NCBI RefSeq assembly: GCF_036075115.1
Contig: NZ_CP107958.1
Span: 2,604,001 to 2,668,000, forward strand
Direction: 5' to 3'
Source of the DNA: Streptomyces sp. NBC_00377
GTDB taxonomy: Bacteria > Actinomycetota > Actinomycetes > Streptomycetales > Streptomycetaceae
DNA: 64,000 bases
Positions within the stretch are counted from its first letter, which is position 1. Every line of letters starts with the position of its first letter. Below the pieces are notes generated by a model. That model did no database searches and was not told where the DNA came from. It saw only the letters and a list, made by a program, of their open reading frames with translations. The position numbers and the translations under genes were made by a program. Of this stretch, positions 1-8,785 are shown piece by piece.

Positions 1-128
1 CGTTGGTCACTCTCGTTCACGAAGCAGCGCTGCGAGGCCGCACGCGCGCGTGGCAGGATGGACAACCGGCCCTGATGGACGGCCCGTTCGGGGCAGTGTC
101 AGACGGGGAAACGGGGAGGGGAATTCCG

Positions 129-662
129 GTGAGCGGCCTGAACAAGGGAATCCGCAAGGTCGAGATGGCTCTGAAGTGGGATCCGAGTCCGTCGGGGCAG
201 CCACCCACCGATCTGGACATCGTGGCCGCGACCTACCTGGCGAGCGATCCACACGGCGCGCCCGCCTATGTGGTGCACTTCGACAGTCGCTCTCCCGACG
301 GCACGATCTACCTCAACCGGGACAGCAAGGACGGCAAGGGCTTCGGCTGGGACGAGGTGATGACGCTGGAACTCGACCGCCTGGACGCGCGTTACGCGCG
401 CGTGGTCGTCGGCGTCGTCATCCAGCAGAGCCCGGCGCACCGGACCTTCGTCGATGTGCTCAACCCCGCCTTCCGGATACGGGAGGGCTACACCGTTCTG
501 GACGAGGACGACTTCGCCGACGTCCTCGGTGCGACCGCGACGACGGTCGGGGAGTTCCAGCGCGAGTCGTCCGACGGATGGTCGTTCCACTCCGGCGTCC
601 AGGGCTTCGACGACGACCCGGCGACGTTCACGAGGATCATGGGCCAGGTGCGCCGCTCCTGA
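129..662 (+). CDS. TerD-domain (tellurium resistance/stress) family protein
   Basis: A 177-residue protein with the TerD fold signature. It has an acidic DLD motif near residues 28-30 followed by an alternating hydrophobic strand (IVAATYL), a second acidic loop around residues 64-75 (NRDSKDGKGFGWDE) and a strand ARVVVGVVI near 90-98. In TerD proteins the acidic loops bind calcium; the family is tied to tellurite, phage and stress tolerance, but its exact role is unresolved. The open frame extends upstream to the window edge. I chose the GTG at 129 because GGGAGGGG lies 7 bases before it and the conserved domain starts about there. It is convergent with nrdJ and separated from it by a strong hairpin. 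Not part of a complete ter operon within this window. Confidence 0.8.
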   Translation: MSGLNKGIRKVEMALKWDPSPSGQPPTDLDIVAATYLASDPHGAPAYVVHFDSRSPDGTIYLNRDSKDGKGFGWDEVMTLELDRLDARYARVVVGVVIQQSPAHRTFVDVLNPAFRIREGYTVLDEDDFADVLGATATTVGEFQRESSDGWSFHSGVQGFDDDPATFTRIMGQVRRS

Positions 663-718
663 CATCGCGGAACGCGCCACCGACCGCTCGAGCTCGGTGG
701 TGTCCCCGGACAGGACAC

Positions 719-755
719 GAGGGCGGTGGAGCCGAGAACCGGCTCCACCGCCCTC
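719..755. terminator. Bidirectional intrinsic terminator between the TerD gene and nrdJ
   Basis: A perfect 15-bp stem (left arm 719-733, right arm 741-755, 7-base loop) sits between the 3' ends of two convergent genes. There is no long U tract, which is normal for Streptomyces terminators. Confidence 0.8.
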
Positions 756-791
756 CGTCAGTTCATCGCGAACCGACCGTCACAGCCGGGA

Positions 792-3692
792 TCAGCTGCA
801 ACCGCTGGTCGAACCGCAGCCCTCGCAGATGTAGCAGGAACCGGCCCGCTGCATCTTCGTCCCGCAGGAGAAGCACAGCGGCGCGTCGGCCTGGATGCCC
901 AGCTGCATCTCCACCAGCTCGGCACTGGTGTGGGCCTGCTTCGGGGCGGGCTCCGCCACCTCGACGTCGGCCTTCGGGGCGGCGACGGCCTTCAGGTCCG
1001 TCTGGCGCGGGGCCGACTGGGCGAGCCCTTCGACGTCCACGTCCTCCTCCTCGAAGGTCGGCTCGTACGAACCGGTCTCCAGGTGGCGCTGACGCTCCTC
1101 GGCGGAGTGGATGCCGAGCGCGGAGCGCGTCTCGAAGGGCAGGAAGTCGAGCGCCAGGCGACGGAAGATGTAGTCGACGATCGACTGCGCCATCCGCACG
1201 TCCGGGTCGTCGGTCATGCCGGCCGGCTCGAAGCGCATGTTGGTGAACTTGGAGACGTACGTCTCGAGCGGCACGCCGTACTGGAGGCCGACGGAGACCG
1301 CGATGGAGAAGGCGTCCATCATTCCGGCGAGGGTCGAGCCCTGCTTCGACATCTTCAGGAAGACCTCGCCGAGACCGTCGTCCGGGTAGGAGTTGGCGGT
1401 CATGTAACCCTCTGCGCCACCGACCGTGAACGAGGTCGTGATGCCGGGGCGGCCCTTGGGCAGACGCTTGCGGACCGGGCGGTACTCGATGACCTTCTCG
1501 ACCGCGGCGCGGATCGTCTCCTCGGCCTTCTCGGTGACCTCGGTCTTCTCCTTCTCCTTGGTCTTCGCGGAGAGGGGCTGGCCGACCTTGCAGTTGTCGC
1601 GGTAGATCGCGAGCGCCTTGACGCCGAGCTTCCAGGCCTCGAAGTAGATCTCCTCGACCTCCTCGACGGTGGCCGTCTCCGGCATGTTGACCGTCTTGGA
1701 GATGGCTCCGGAGATCCAGGGCTGGATCGCGGCCATCATGCGGACGTGGCCCATCGGAGAGATGGCGCGCTCGCCCATGGCGCAGTCGAACACCTCGTAG
1801 TGCTCCTGCTTGAGGCCGGGAGCGTCGATCACGTTGCCGTGGTCGGCGATGTGGGCGACGATCGCCTCGATCTGCTCCTCCTGGTAACCCAGGCGGCGCA
1901 GGGCCTGCGGGACGGTGCCGTTGACGATCTGCATCGAGCCGCCGCCGACCAGCTTCTTGAACTTGACCAGGGCGAGGTCGGGCTCGACGCCGGTGGTGTC
2001 GCAGGACATCGCCAGACCGATGGTGCCGGTCGGGGCGAGCACGGACGCCTGGGAGTTACGGAAACCGTTCTTCTCGCCGAGGCGCAGCACGTCCTGCCAG
2101 GCCTCCGTGGCGGCGGCCCAGACGGGGCTGTCCAGGTCGTCCATGCGGACGGCCGTCCCGTTGGCGTCGGAGTGCTGCTTCATGACGCGGTTGTGGGCGT
2201 CGGCGTTGCGGGCGTAGCCGTCGTACGGACCGACGACCGCGGCCAGCTCGGAGGAGCGGCGGTAGGCGGTGCCCGTCATGAGGGAGGTGATGGCACCGGC
2301 CAGGGAGCGGCCGCCGTCGGAGTCGTAGGCATGACCCGTGGCCATCAGCAGGGCGCCGAGGTTGGCGTAGCCGATGCCGAGCTGGCGGAACGCGCGCGTG
2401 TTCTCGCCGATCTTCTGGGTCGGGAAGTCCGCGAAGCAGATGGAGATGTCCATCGCGGTGATGACGAGCTCGACGACCTTCTGGAAGCGGTCGGCCTCGA
2501 AGGACTGGTGTCCCTGCCCGTCGTCCTTGAGGAACTTCATCAGGTTCAGCGAGGCGAGGTTGCAGGACGTGTTGTCCAGGTGCATGTACTCGCTGCACGG
2601 GTTCGACGCGGTGATCCGGCCGGACTCGGGGCAGGTGTGCCAGTTGTTGATCACACCGTCGTACTGGATGCCCGGGTCGGCGCAGGCCCACGCGGCCTCG
2701 GCGAGCTTGCGGAACAGCGCCTTGGCGTCGACCTTCTCGATGACCTCGCCGGTCATGCGGGCGCGCAGGCCGAACTCGGTGCCGTTCTCGACGGCCGTCA
2801 TGAACTCGTCGTTCACGCGGACGCTGTTGTTGGCGTTCTGGTACTGGACGGACGTGATGTCGTCGCCACCCAGGTCCATGTCGAAGCCCGCGTCGCGCAG
2901 GGCGCGGATCTTCTCCTCTTCCTTCACCTTGGTCGCGATGAAGTCCTCGACGTCCGGGTGGTCCACGTCCAGGACGACCATCTTGGCGGCGCGACGGGTG
3001 GCGCCACCGGACTTGATGGTGCCGGCGGACGCGTCGGCGCCACGCATGAAGGAGACGGGACCGGAGGCGTTGCCACCAGAGGAGAGCAGCTCCTTGGAGG
3101 AACGGATGCGGGAGAGGTTCAGGCCGGCGCCGGAGCCGCCCTTGAAGATCATGCCCTCTTCCTTGTACCAGTCGAGGATCGACTCCATGGAGTCGTCGAC
3201 GGCCAGGATGAAGCAGGCGGAGACCTGCTGGGGCTGCGGAGTGCCGACGTTGAACCAGACGGGGCTGTTGAAGCTGAAGATCTGGTGCAGGAGGGCGTAC
3301 GCCAGCTCGTGCTCGAAGATTTCCGCGTCGGCGGGCGAGGCGAAGTACTTGTAGTCCTCGCCGGCCTTCCGGTACGTCTTCACGATGCGGTCGATCAGCT
3401 GCCTGAGGCCGGTCTCGCGCTGCGGGGTGCCGACGGCGCCCCGGAAGTACTTGCTGGTGACGATGTTGACCGCGTTCACCGACCAGAAGTCGGGGAACTC
3501 GACGCCACGCTGCTCGAAATTGATCGAGCCGTCGCGCCAGTTGGTCATGACGACGTCACGACGCTCCCAGGCCACCTCGTCATAGGGGTGCACGCCGGGG
3601 GTCGTGTGGATGCGCTCGATACGCAGGCCCTTGGTGGTCTTGGCACCCTTGGCACGGGTACCTCGCGCCGGACCGCTCGCCGTCTCTGTCAT
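792..3692 (-). CDS. nrdJ: Vitamin B12-dependent (class II) ribonucleoside-diphosphate reductase
   Basis: A 966-residue adenosylcobalamin-dependent ribonucleotide reductase, which makes deoxyribonucleotides from ribonucleotides for replication and repair without needing oxygen. Visible signatures are the [10 protein letters not shown] stretch, SACFIL (an active-site cysteine region near residue 158), [25 protein letters not shown] active-site sequence near residue 364, a glycine-rich [16 protein letters not shown] loop, and a C-terminal cysteine-rich zinc-ribbon tail (CFSCG ... CYICEGCG). The ATG at 3692 is preceded by GAGGGAGG; an open frame continues further upstream but lacks a ribosome site. 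It follows nrdR on the same strand and is very probably cotranscribed with it, as is known for nrdRJ in Streptomyces, so NrdR control should apply. Confidence 0.97.
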   Translation of the reverse strand: MTETASGPARGTRAKGAKTTKGLRIERIHTTPGVHPYDEVAWERRDVVMTNWRDGSINFEQRGVEFPDFWSVNAVNIVTSKYFRGAVGTPQRETGLRQLIDRIVKTYRKAGEDYKYFASPADAEIFEHELAYALLHQIFSFNSPVWFNVGTPQPQQVSACFILAVDDSMESILDWYKEEGMIFKGGSGAGLNLSRIRSSKELLSSGGNASGPVSFMRGADASAGTIKSGGATRRAAKMVVLDVDHPDVEDFIATKVKEEEKIRALRDAGFDMDLGGDDITSVQYQNANNSVRVNDEFMTAVENGTEFGLRARMTGEVIEKVDAKALFRKLAEAAWACADPGIQYDGVINNWHTCPESGRITASNPCSEYMHLDNTSCNLASLNLMKFLKDDGQGHQSFEADRFQKVVELVITAMDISICFADFPTQKIGENTRAFRQLGIGYANLGALLMATGHAYDSDGGRSLAGAITSLMTGTAYRRSSELAAVVGPYDGYARNADAHNRVMKQHSDANGTAVRMDDLDSPVWAAATEAWQDVLRLGEKNGFRNSQASVLAPTGTIGLAMSCDTTGVEPDLALVKFKKLVGGGSMQIVNGTVPQALRRLGYQEEQIEAIVAHIADHGNVIDAPGLKQEHYEVFDCAMGERAISPMGHVRMMAAIQPWISGAISKTVNMPETATVEEVEEIYFEAWKLGVKALAIYRDNCKVGQPLSAKTKEKEKTEVTEKAEETIRAAVEKVIEYRPVRKRLPKGRPGITTSFTVGGAEGYMTANSYPDDGLGEVFLKMSKQGSTLAGMMDAFSIAVSVGLQYGVPLETYVSKFTNMRFEPAGMTDDPDVRMAQSIVDYIFRRLALDFLPFETRSALGIHSAEERQRHLETGSYEPTFEEEDVDVEGLAQSAPRQTDLKAVAAPKADVEVAEPAPKQAHTSAELVEMQLGIQADAPLCFSCGTKMQRAGSCYICEGCGSTSGCS

Positions 3693-3856
3693 GCCGCCTC
3701 CCTCTACGGGCGAAAACGCCCGAAAATGCCACGCTGTTCCCATGGCACGCTGTTCTGTCTTGTGCTGTGGGCACCACGCGCTACCGCCCACAACAGGTCT
3801 TGGTCCGCCGCCGCCCGGCCGCCCCCGGGCTGGAAATCCCGGTTTCGGCCCGCCGG

Positions 3857-4426
3857 TCAGTCGGCGGCGTGGGCGGGCTCGGGAACCTGAACGGTCTCTC
3901 CGGGCCCGCCTTCGTCTTCCCGGCTCCCCGCGGCAGCCGCCGCGCCACTCTCGCGGTCTTCGTCGTCCGCGGCGGGGTGTGCCGTCTCGTTCCTGAGTTC
4001 CGTGATGGCCGCCTCGAAGTCCTCGAGCGAGTCGAACGCCCGGTAGACGGAGGCGAACCGCAGATACGCGACGAGGTCGAGCTCCTGCAACGGGCCGAGT
4101 ATGGCCAGCCCCACGTCATGGGTGGTCAACTCGGCGCTTCCGGTGGCACGCACCGCCTCCTCGACCCGCTGACCGAGCTGGGCCAGCGCGTCCTCGGTGA
4201 CAGGCCGTCCCTGACATGCCTTGCGCACGCCGTTGATGACCTTCGTACGGCTGAACGGCTCGGTGACTCCGGACCGCTTCACCACCATGAGCGAACACGT
4301 CTCCACGGTCGTGAAACGACGGGAGCAGTCAGGGCACTGGCGACGCCTTCGGATCGACGTGCCGTCGTCCGTCGTACGGCTGTCGACGACACGGCTGTCG
4401 GGGTGCCTACAGAAGGGGCAGTGCAT
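3857..4426 (-). CDS. nrdR: Transcriptional repressor NrdR of ribonucleotide reductase genes
   Basis: A 189-residue NrdR. The N-terminal zinc ribbon is complete (Cys3, Cys6, Cys31, Cys34) and is followed by an ATP-cone domain ([24 protein letters not shown] and onward to about residue 140). The family senses ATP/dATP through the cone and represses nrd operons by binding paired NrdR boxes. The C-terminal 40 residues are an acidic, alanine-rich tail beyond the usual end. ATG at 4426 is chosen because the zinc ribbon begins at residue 1 and GGAGG lies 10 bases upstream. It is the first gene of the nrdR-nrdJ transcript, and two box-like sites lie upstream of it. Confidence 0.97.
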   Translation of the reverse strand: MHCPFCRHPDSRVVDSRTTDDGTSIRRRRQCPDCSRRFTTVETCSLMVVKRSGVTEPFSRTKVINGVRKACQGRPVTEDALAQLGQRVEEAVRATGSAELTTHDVGLAILGPLQELDLVAYLRFASVYRAFDSLEDFEAAITELRNETAHPAADDEDRESGAAAAAGSREDEGGPGETVQVPEPAHAAD

Positions 4427-4533
4427 GAACTCCAACCCTCCTCACAGCAGACTCAATGGCCTCGCCGGGCCCCATGGGCCCCTCGAAGCAGCCCCAAGCA
4501 TAGGGGATCCAAGAGCATCCGAAGACACCAGGG

Positions 4534-4549
4534 ACCACAACTTCTGGGC
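4534..4549 (-). promoter_or_regulatory. NrdR-like box (proximal of a pair)
   Basis: ACCACAACTTCTGGGC. It shares the CCAC-A-C-T-TGGG skeleton with the sequence at 4565-4580 and begins exactly 31 bp from it, about three helical turns, the spacing known for NrdR box pairs. It lies about 110 bases upstream of nrdR. The assignment is by resemblance to the family's paired ACAC...GTGT-type boxes, with a degenerate right half. Confidence 0.6.
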
Positions 4550-4564
4550 TGCTGGTGCAATCCA

Positions 4565-4580
4565 ACCACTACATATGGGG
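4565..4580 (-). promoter_or_regulatory. NrdR-like box (distal of a pair)
   Basis: ACCACTACATATGGGG, the better match of the two to an NrdR box, with a central TACATAT. It is paired at 31-bp spacing with the box at 4534-4549. Confidence 0.65.
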
Positions 4581-4933
4581 GCTTGGCTCATAGACCCAGG
4601 CCGTATCGCGTGTCGCGCCCGACAGGTTCACCGCACGCGTTTCCGTGGTCACGCCGAGCACCCGGAATCCACCCGCATCACGCGCGCGTGCACCCTTATC
4701 GCGGACCGGATACGGCGATAGCGTGGGCGCCGCAGGGAGGAGGGGTGGGGCTCTCGCGGAGAGCCGGGCCGGCTCCGGCGGGACGCGGCGCCGGATGGCA
4801 GACTGGGGCCGCACCTCACAAGGTCATCCGTCTCGGTGGCGAAGAGTACGACCACGAGCCCTTCCCCCGCCGGGCAGCGCGTCAGCCATACACCCAGATA
4901 CATGATCAAGTCAGGCTATCCTCGCTTTTTCAC

Positions 4934-4975
4934 TCGAACGTGTGTTTGGCGCAACCTTTCGAAAGCCACTACCGT
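4934..4975 (+). promoter_or_regulatory. lexA promoter with overlapping SOS box
   Basis: An SOS box TCGAACGTGTGTTTGG occupies 4934-4949, close to the actinobacterial consensus TCGAAC-N4-GTTCGA. A promoter-like TTGGCG at 4946-4951, 18 bases, then TACCGT at 4970-4975 overlaps it, so bound LexA would cover the -35 region. This is the expected autorepression layout. Confidence 0.8.
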
Positions 4976-5008
4976 TGTCCAGCAGGGAGACAACCGAGAG
5001 GGGCCGAC

Positions 5009-5788
5009 GTGACCACCACCGCAGACAGCGCCACCATCACTGCCCAGGACCGCTCCCAGGGCCGACTCGAGCCGGTGCATGCGATGAACGAAGCCATGAA
5101 TCCCGAGGCACACAAGCGCTCCTTGCCTGGCCGACCGCCAGGCATCCGCGCCGACAGCTCGGGACTCACCGACCGGCAGCGCCGAGTGATCGAGGTCATC
5201 AGGGACTCCGTACAGCGGCGCGGCTACCCGCCGTCCATGCGGGAGATCGGTCAGGCGGTCGGCCTGTCGAGCACGTCCTCGGTCGCCCACCAGCTGATGG
5301 CCCTTGAGCGCAAGGGCTTCCTGCGCCGCGACCCCCATCGGCCGCGCGCCTACGAGGTGCGCGGCTCCGACCAGGCTGCCTCCGTGCAGCCCACGGACAC
5401 CGCCGGGAAGCCCGCCGCGTCGTACGTCCCGCTGGTCGGCCGCATCGCCGCCGGTGGCCCCATCCTCGCCGAGGAATCGGTCGAGGACGTCTTCCCTCTG
5501 CCCAGGCAGTTGGTGGGTGACGGTGAGCTGTTCGTGCTCAAGGTCGTCGGTGACTCGATGATCGAAGCCGCGATCTGCGACGGCGACTGGGTCACCGTCC
5601 GCCGCCAGCCCGTCGCCGAGAACGGCGACATCGTGGCGGCGATGCTGGAGGGCGAGGCCACCGTCAAGCGTTTCAAGCGCGAGGACGGGCATGTGTGGCT
5701 CCTCCCGCACAACGCGGCGTACGAGCCGATCCCGGGTGACGACGCGACCATCCTCGGCAAGGTGGTGGCCGTACTCCGCCGCGTCTGA
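5009..5788 (+). CDS. lexA: SOS repressor LexA
   Basis: A 259-residue LexA, the repressor of DNA-damage genes that cleaves itself when stimulated by RecA filaments. The winged-helix DNA-binding domain spans about residues 52-118 ([20 protein letters not shown] recognition region near 77-96). The S24 peptidase domain follows, with the Ala148-Gly149 cleavage pair, catalytic Ser183 in GDSM and Lys220. The N-terminal extension of about 45 residues before the HTH is usual in Streptomyces LexA. GTG at 5009 follows GAGAGGGG; the open frame extends 1.2 kb further upstream but without conserved sequence. It is divergent from nrdRJ and probably autoregulated. Confidence 0.97.
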   Translation: MTTTADSATITAQDRSQGRLEPVHAMNEAMNPEAHKRSLPGRPPGIRADSSGLTDRQRRVIEVIRDSVQRRGYPPSMREIGQAVGLSSTSSVAHQLMALERKGFLRRDPHRPRAYEVRGSDQAASVQPTDTAGKPAASYVPLVGRIAAGGPILAEESVEDVFPLPRQLVGDGELFVLKVVGDSMIEAAICDGDWVTVRRQPVAENGDIVAAMLEGEATVKRFKREDGHVWLLPHNAAYEPIPGDDATILGKVVAVLRRV

Positions 5789-5829
5789 GCACGGTGGTGG
5801 ACAGGCCTCTCTGGTCCACCCCCTGAACT

Positions 5830-5863
5830 GGGCCCCGGAATCCCTGCGCCGGTTCCGGGGCCC
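5830..5863. terminator. First of two tandem terminator hairpins after lexA
   Basis: An 11-bp perfect stem (5830-5840 with 5853-5863, GGGCCCCGGAA/TTCCGGGGCCC) with a 12-base loop, 42 bases after the lexA stop. Confidence 0.7.
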
Positions 5864-5885
5864 TGCGCTGCGCCGATGGTCCATG

Positions 5886-5923
5886 ACGAAGGGGTTGTCC
5901 CGAATCCGGGACAACCCCTTCGT
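5886..5923. terminator. Second, very strong terminator between convergent lexA and the dinG-like gene
   Basis: A perfect 17-bp stem (5886-5902 with 5907-5923) closed by a 4-base AATC loop. It lies just before the 3' end of the opposite-strand helicase gene and should stop transcription in both directions. Confidence 0.85.
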
Positions 5924-5944
5924 CTCACTGCGCCGCCGCCCGTC

Positions 5945-7921
5945 TCACTCCGCCTCCGCCTGCTTGGCAAGCGCATCGATCGCAGCGAGCGACCTGCGGA
6001 CCTGTTCACGGTCGGTGGTGTACCAGAAGTCCGGCAGGGACGCCTTCAGATAGCTGCCGTAACGGGCCGTCGCCAGCCGCTGATCCAGCACGGCCACCAC
6101 TCCACGGTCTCCCGACGCACGGACGAGGCGGCCAGCGCCCTGGGCCATCAGCAGTGCCGCATGGGTGGCGGCGACGGCCATGAAGCCGTTGCCGCCGGCG
6201 TCCTCCACGGCCTTCTGGCGCGCGCTCATCAGCGGGTCGTCAGGACGCGGGAACGGGATCTTGTCCATGACCACCAGCTGGCAACTGGCACCTGGCACAT
6301 CGACGCCCTGCCAGAGCGACAGCGTGCCGAAGAGGCAGGTCTTCGGGTCCGCCGCGAAGTTCTTGATCAGCTCGCCGAGTGTCTCCTCCCCTTGGAGGAG
6401 GATCGGGAACTCGGGAACACGCGTGCGCAGTTCCTCGGCGGCGAGCTGCGCGGCCCGCATCGAGGAGAACAGGCCGAGCGTGCGCCCTCCGGCCGCCTGG
6501 ATCAGTTCCGTCAGCTCGTCCAGCATGTCGCCGCGGTCGCCGTCCCGCGCGGGACGTGACAGGTGCTTGGCCACGTAGAGGATGCCCTGCTTGGGGTAAT
6601 CGAAGGGCGAGCCCACGTCGATGCCCTTCCACTGCGGCACGTCCTCGCCCTCCGTGCCCTCCGGAGCCAGCCCCATGGAGGCACCCACACCGTTGAAGTC
6701 CCCGCCCAGCTTCAGGGTCGCCGATGCCAGGGTCACGGAGCGGTCCGCGAAGAGCTTCTCCCGCAGCAGACCCGACACGGACATCGGCGCGACACGCAAC
6801 GATGCACCGAACCGGTCGTGCCGCTCGTACCAGACGACGTCCCACTCGGAGCCGTTGACGATCCGCTCCGCCACGTCGTGCACGGACTCCACGGACGCAA
6901 GGGCCTGCTTGCGGACCGCGTCCTCGTCCTGGACCGACTTGTCACGGGTCGCGCCGATGCCCGAGATGACGGTCCGCGCGGCGTCGCGCAGCGCCATGAG
7001 CGCGTACCCGAGGTCTTCCGGGATCTCCTCCAGGCGGCCGGGCAGCGCCAGCTCCATGAGCCGCTCGAAGCCCTCGGCGGCCGTCTGTAGCTGGTCGGCC
7101 GCCTTCTCGTTGACCAGCTTCGCCGCCCGGCGTACGGCCCGGTTGACCTGGCCGGGAGTCAGCTCGCCGGTGGCCACACCCGTGACCCGCGAGACCAGCT
7201 CGTGCGCCTCGTCGACGATCAGCACCTCGTGCTGCGGAAGGACCGGCGCACCCTCGATGGCGTCGATGGCGAGCAGCGCGTGGTTGGTGACGACGACCTC
7301 GGCGAGCTTGGCCCGCTCGCGTGCCATCTCCGCGAAGCACTCGGCGCCGTAGGCGCACTTCGTGGCTCCCAGACACTCCCGGGAAGACACCGACACCTGG
7401 GCCCAGGCCCGGTCGGAGACACCGGGTGTGAGGTCGTCCCGGTCACCGGTCTCGGTCTCGTCCGACCAGTCCCGCAGCCGGAGCAGGTCCTGGCCCAGCT
7501 TGCTGGTGGGTGCGGCCGCCTCGAACTGGTCGAAGAGGCCCTCCTCCTCGTCCTGCGGAACTCCTTCGTGCAGCCGGTGCAGGCAGAGGTAGTTCGACCT
7601 GCCCTTGAGCATGGCGAATTCCGGGCGGCGGCGCAGCAGCGGATGCAGCGCGTCGACCGTACGGGGCAGGTCCCGCTCGACGAGCTGGCGCTGCAGGGCC
7701 AGCGTGGCGGTCGCCACCACGACCCGCTCTCCGTGCGCGAGGGCGGGCACGAGGTAGCCGAGCGACTTACCGGTGCCGGTGCCGGCCTGGACCAGCAGAT
7801 GGGAGCCGTCGTCGATCGCCTCGGCGACGGCTTCGGCCATGGTCACCTGGCCGGGGCGCTCGGTGCCGCCGACAGCGGTGACAGCGGCGTGCAGGAGTTC
7901 GGGGAGTGAGGGCTTCGTCAT
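5945..7921 (-). CDS. dinG: DinG-type ATP-dependent DNA helicase
   Basis: A 658-residue superfamily 2, XPD/DinG-type helicase that would unwind DNA 5'-3' during repair. Walker A is AGTGTGKS (residues 46-53) and the Walker B/DEAH box is IVDEAHEL. Between the motor motifs lie spaced cysteines (NYLCLHRL ... CLGATKCAYGAECF) fitting the iron-sulphur cluster of this family. Helicase motifs near the C-terminus (LFGTLSLWQGVDVPG, QGAGRLVRASGDRGVVAVLD) are intact. ATG at 7921 lacks a ribosome site, which fits the near-leaderless transcript predicted by the damage-type promoter just upstream. Convergent with lexA. Confidence 0.92.
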   Translation of the reverse strand: MTKPSLPELLHAAVTAVGGTERPGQVTMAEAVAEAIDDGSHLLVQAGTGTGKSLGYLVPALAHGERVVVATATLALQRQLVERDLPRTVDALHPLLRRRPEFAMLKGRSNYLCLHRLHEGVPQDEEEGLFDQFEAAAPTSKLGQDLLRLRDWSDETETGDRDDLTPGVSDRAWAQVSVSSRECLGATKCAYGAECFAEMARERAKLAEVVVTNHALLAIDAIEGAPVLPQHEVLIVDEAHELVSRVTGVATGELTPGQVNRAVRRAAKLVNEKAADQLQTAAEGFERLMELALPGRLEEIPEDLGYALMALRDAARTVISGIGATRDKSVQDEDAVRKQALASVESVHDVAERIVNGSEWDVVWYERHDRFGASLRVAPMSVSGLLREKLFADRSVTLASATLKLGGDFNGVGASMGLAPEGTEGEDVPQWKGIDVGSPFDYPKQGILYVAKHLSRPARDGDRGDMLDELTELIQAAGGRTLGLFSSMRAAQLAAEELRTRVPEFPILLQGEETLGELIKNFAADPKTCLFGTLSLWQGVDVPGASCQLVVMDKIPFPRPDDPLMSARQKAVEDAGGNGFMAVAATHAALLMAQGAGRLVRASGDRGVVAVLDQRLATARYGSYLKASLPDFWYTTDREQVRRSLAAIDALAKQAEAE

Positions 7922-7930
7922 AGCGCGACC

Positions 7931-7953
7931 ACCCTACGACTCGGCACTGACAA
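7931..7953 (-). promoter_or_regulatory. RecA-NDp/PafBC-type DNA-damage promoter of dinG
   Basis: On the minus strand TTGTCAGTG (7945-7953), 8 bases, then TAGGGT (7931-7936). This matches the actinobacterial LexA-independent damage promoter TTGTCRGTG-N8-TAnnnT recalled from mycobacterial and Streptomyces recA work. The -10 hexamer ends 10 bases before the ATG, so the transcript would be almost leaderless. Confidence 0.8.
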
Positions 7954-8087
7954 ACGGGTGGTCAAGGCGGACAGGAGGGAGGGCATCAAGGCTGTGGGTT
8001 CCTCGGTGGCGGTGGGGAAGCCCGGCTTCGGCGGGAACCGATTCGACACGCGGGGCGTTCCGTCTGTGACGGCGCGATCACACAGTG

Positions 8088-8708
8088 TCATGTCAGATCA
8101 CGCAGGGCCCGGTCCCGGACCATGAGAGCGGCCCGCTTGGTGGGCAGGTCGACCTCGGCGAAGAACCGGAAACCGGCGTTCAGGAAGGTGGTGACGGACG
8201 CAATGTTGCGAAGGTCGGGTTCGGCGACGACACGGGCACAGGCGGGCCTCCTGTCGAGGACGAGGTCGGCGACGGCTGTGAGCAGACGACTGCCCAGCCC
8301 TCGCCCGCGGTCGGTGACACACCCGATGAGGAGGTGGATCCCGGTGTCATGGGCAAGGGCCGGGTAGTGGCGCGCAAGCGGGTCGAGGTCGGCTCGATAG
8401 ATCTCCCAGTAACTCATCGGCCGGCCCGCCAGCACCCCGAGGCAGGGGACGCTGCGTCCGTCGGCGAACTGGCGGCGCAGGTGTCGCCGCGTCACGGACT
8501 CGGGACCCGACAGTTCCCAGAACGCCGCGACCGCGGGGTCGTTCATCCACCGGCCGACGAGGGGGAGGTCGCGCTCCATCTGCACGGGGACGAGGCGGAA
8601 CACACCTGCCGGAGTGGCGGTGGGCCCCCAGTCGCCGACGCGGTCGAGCAGGTCGGAGACGGCGGGATGGGTACGGCGGCTGTCGGTGGCTGTCTCGGCG
8701 GGAGGCAC
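8088..8708 (-). CDS. GNAT/siderophore-type N-acetyltransferase (IucB/AlcB-like)
   Basis: A 206-residue acyltransferase of the GNAT superfamily with the AlcB/IucB style seen in siderophore operons: LVPVQMERDLPLVGRWMNDPAVAAFWEL near the start and CVTDRGRGLGSRLL acyl-CoA-binding loop, then RVVAEPDLRNIASVTTFLNAGFRF. It probably acylates an amine or hydroxylamine building block of the siderophore made by the two genes upstream. GTG at 8708 is preceded by GAGGA at 7 bases. It is the last gene of the three-gene operon, 77 bases after the synthetase. The acyl group cannot be told from sequence. Confidence 0.85.
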   Translation of the reverse strand: MPPAETATDSRRTHPAVSDLLDRVGDWGPTATPAGVFRLVPVQMERDLPLVGRWMNDPAVAAFWELSGPESVTRRHLRRQFADGRSVPCLGVLAGRPMSYWEIYRADLDPLARHYPALAHDTGIHLLIGCVTDRGRGLGSRLLTAVADLVLDRRPACARVVAEPDLRNIASVTTFLNAGFRFFAEVDLPTKRAALMVRDRALRDLT

Positions 8709-8785
8709 GACGGGTCCTCTCAGCGGGTCGGGTGGGACGGGCCCTCGGGGAGGCGGAAGGAGGCGGGGGCAGGTGCGGCGAGGGA

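Larger units (their letters stand above)
4427..5008. other. Divergent nrdR-lexA intergenic control region
   Basis: This 582-base spacer has no credible gene; short ORFs here show no conserved sequence and lack ribosome sites. It holds the paired NrdR-like boxes on the nrdR side and the SOS box and promoter on the lexA side, both listed separately. The middle part (about 4600-4920) shows nothing I can assign. Confidence 0.7.

Noticed and set aside
726..3890. A 1054-codon open frame on the plus strand opposite nrdJ
   Set aside because: It is the GC-bias shadow of nrdJ: no conserved domains, repetitive Val/Gly/Asp/Arg content and no ribosome site.
8026..8046. GGGAACCGATTCGA near dinG, superficially like an SOS box
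   Set aside because: The half-sites are two bases too close for TCGAAC-N4-GTTCGA.
8050..8085. TGTGA...TCACA words downstream of the acetyltransferase gene, resembling a CRP site or terminator
   Set aside because: Spacing is 8 rather than 6, the position is at a 3' end and the possible stem is weak.
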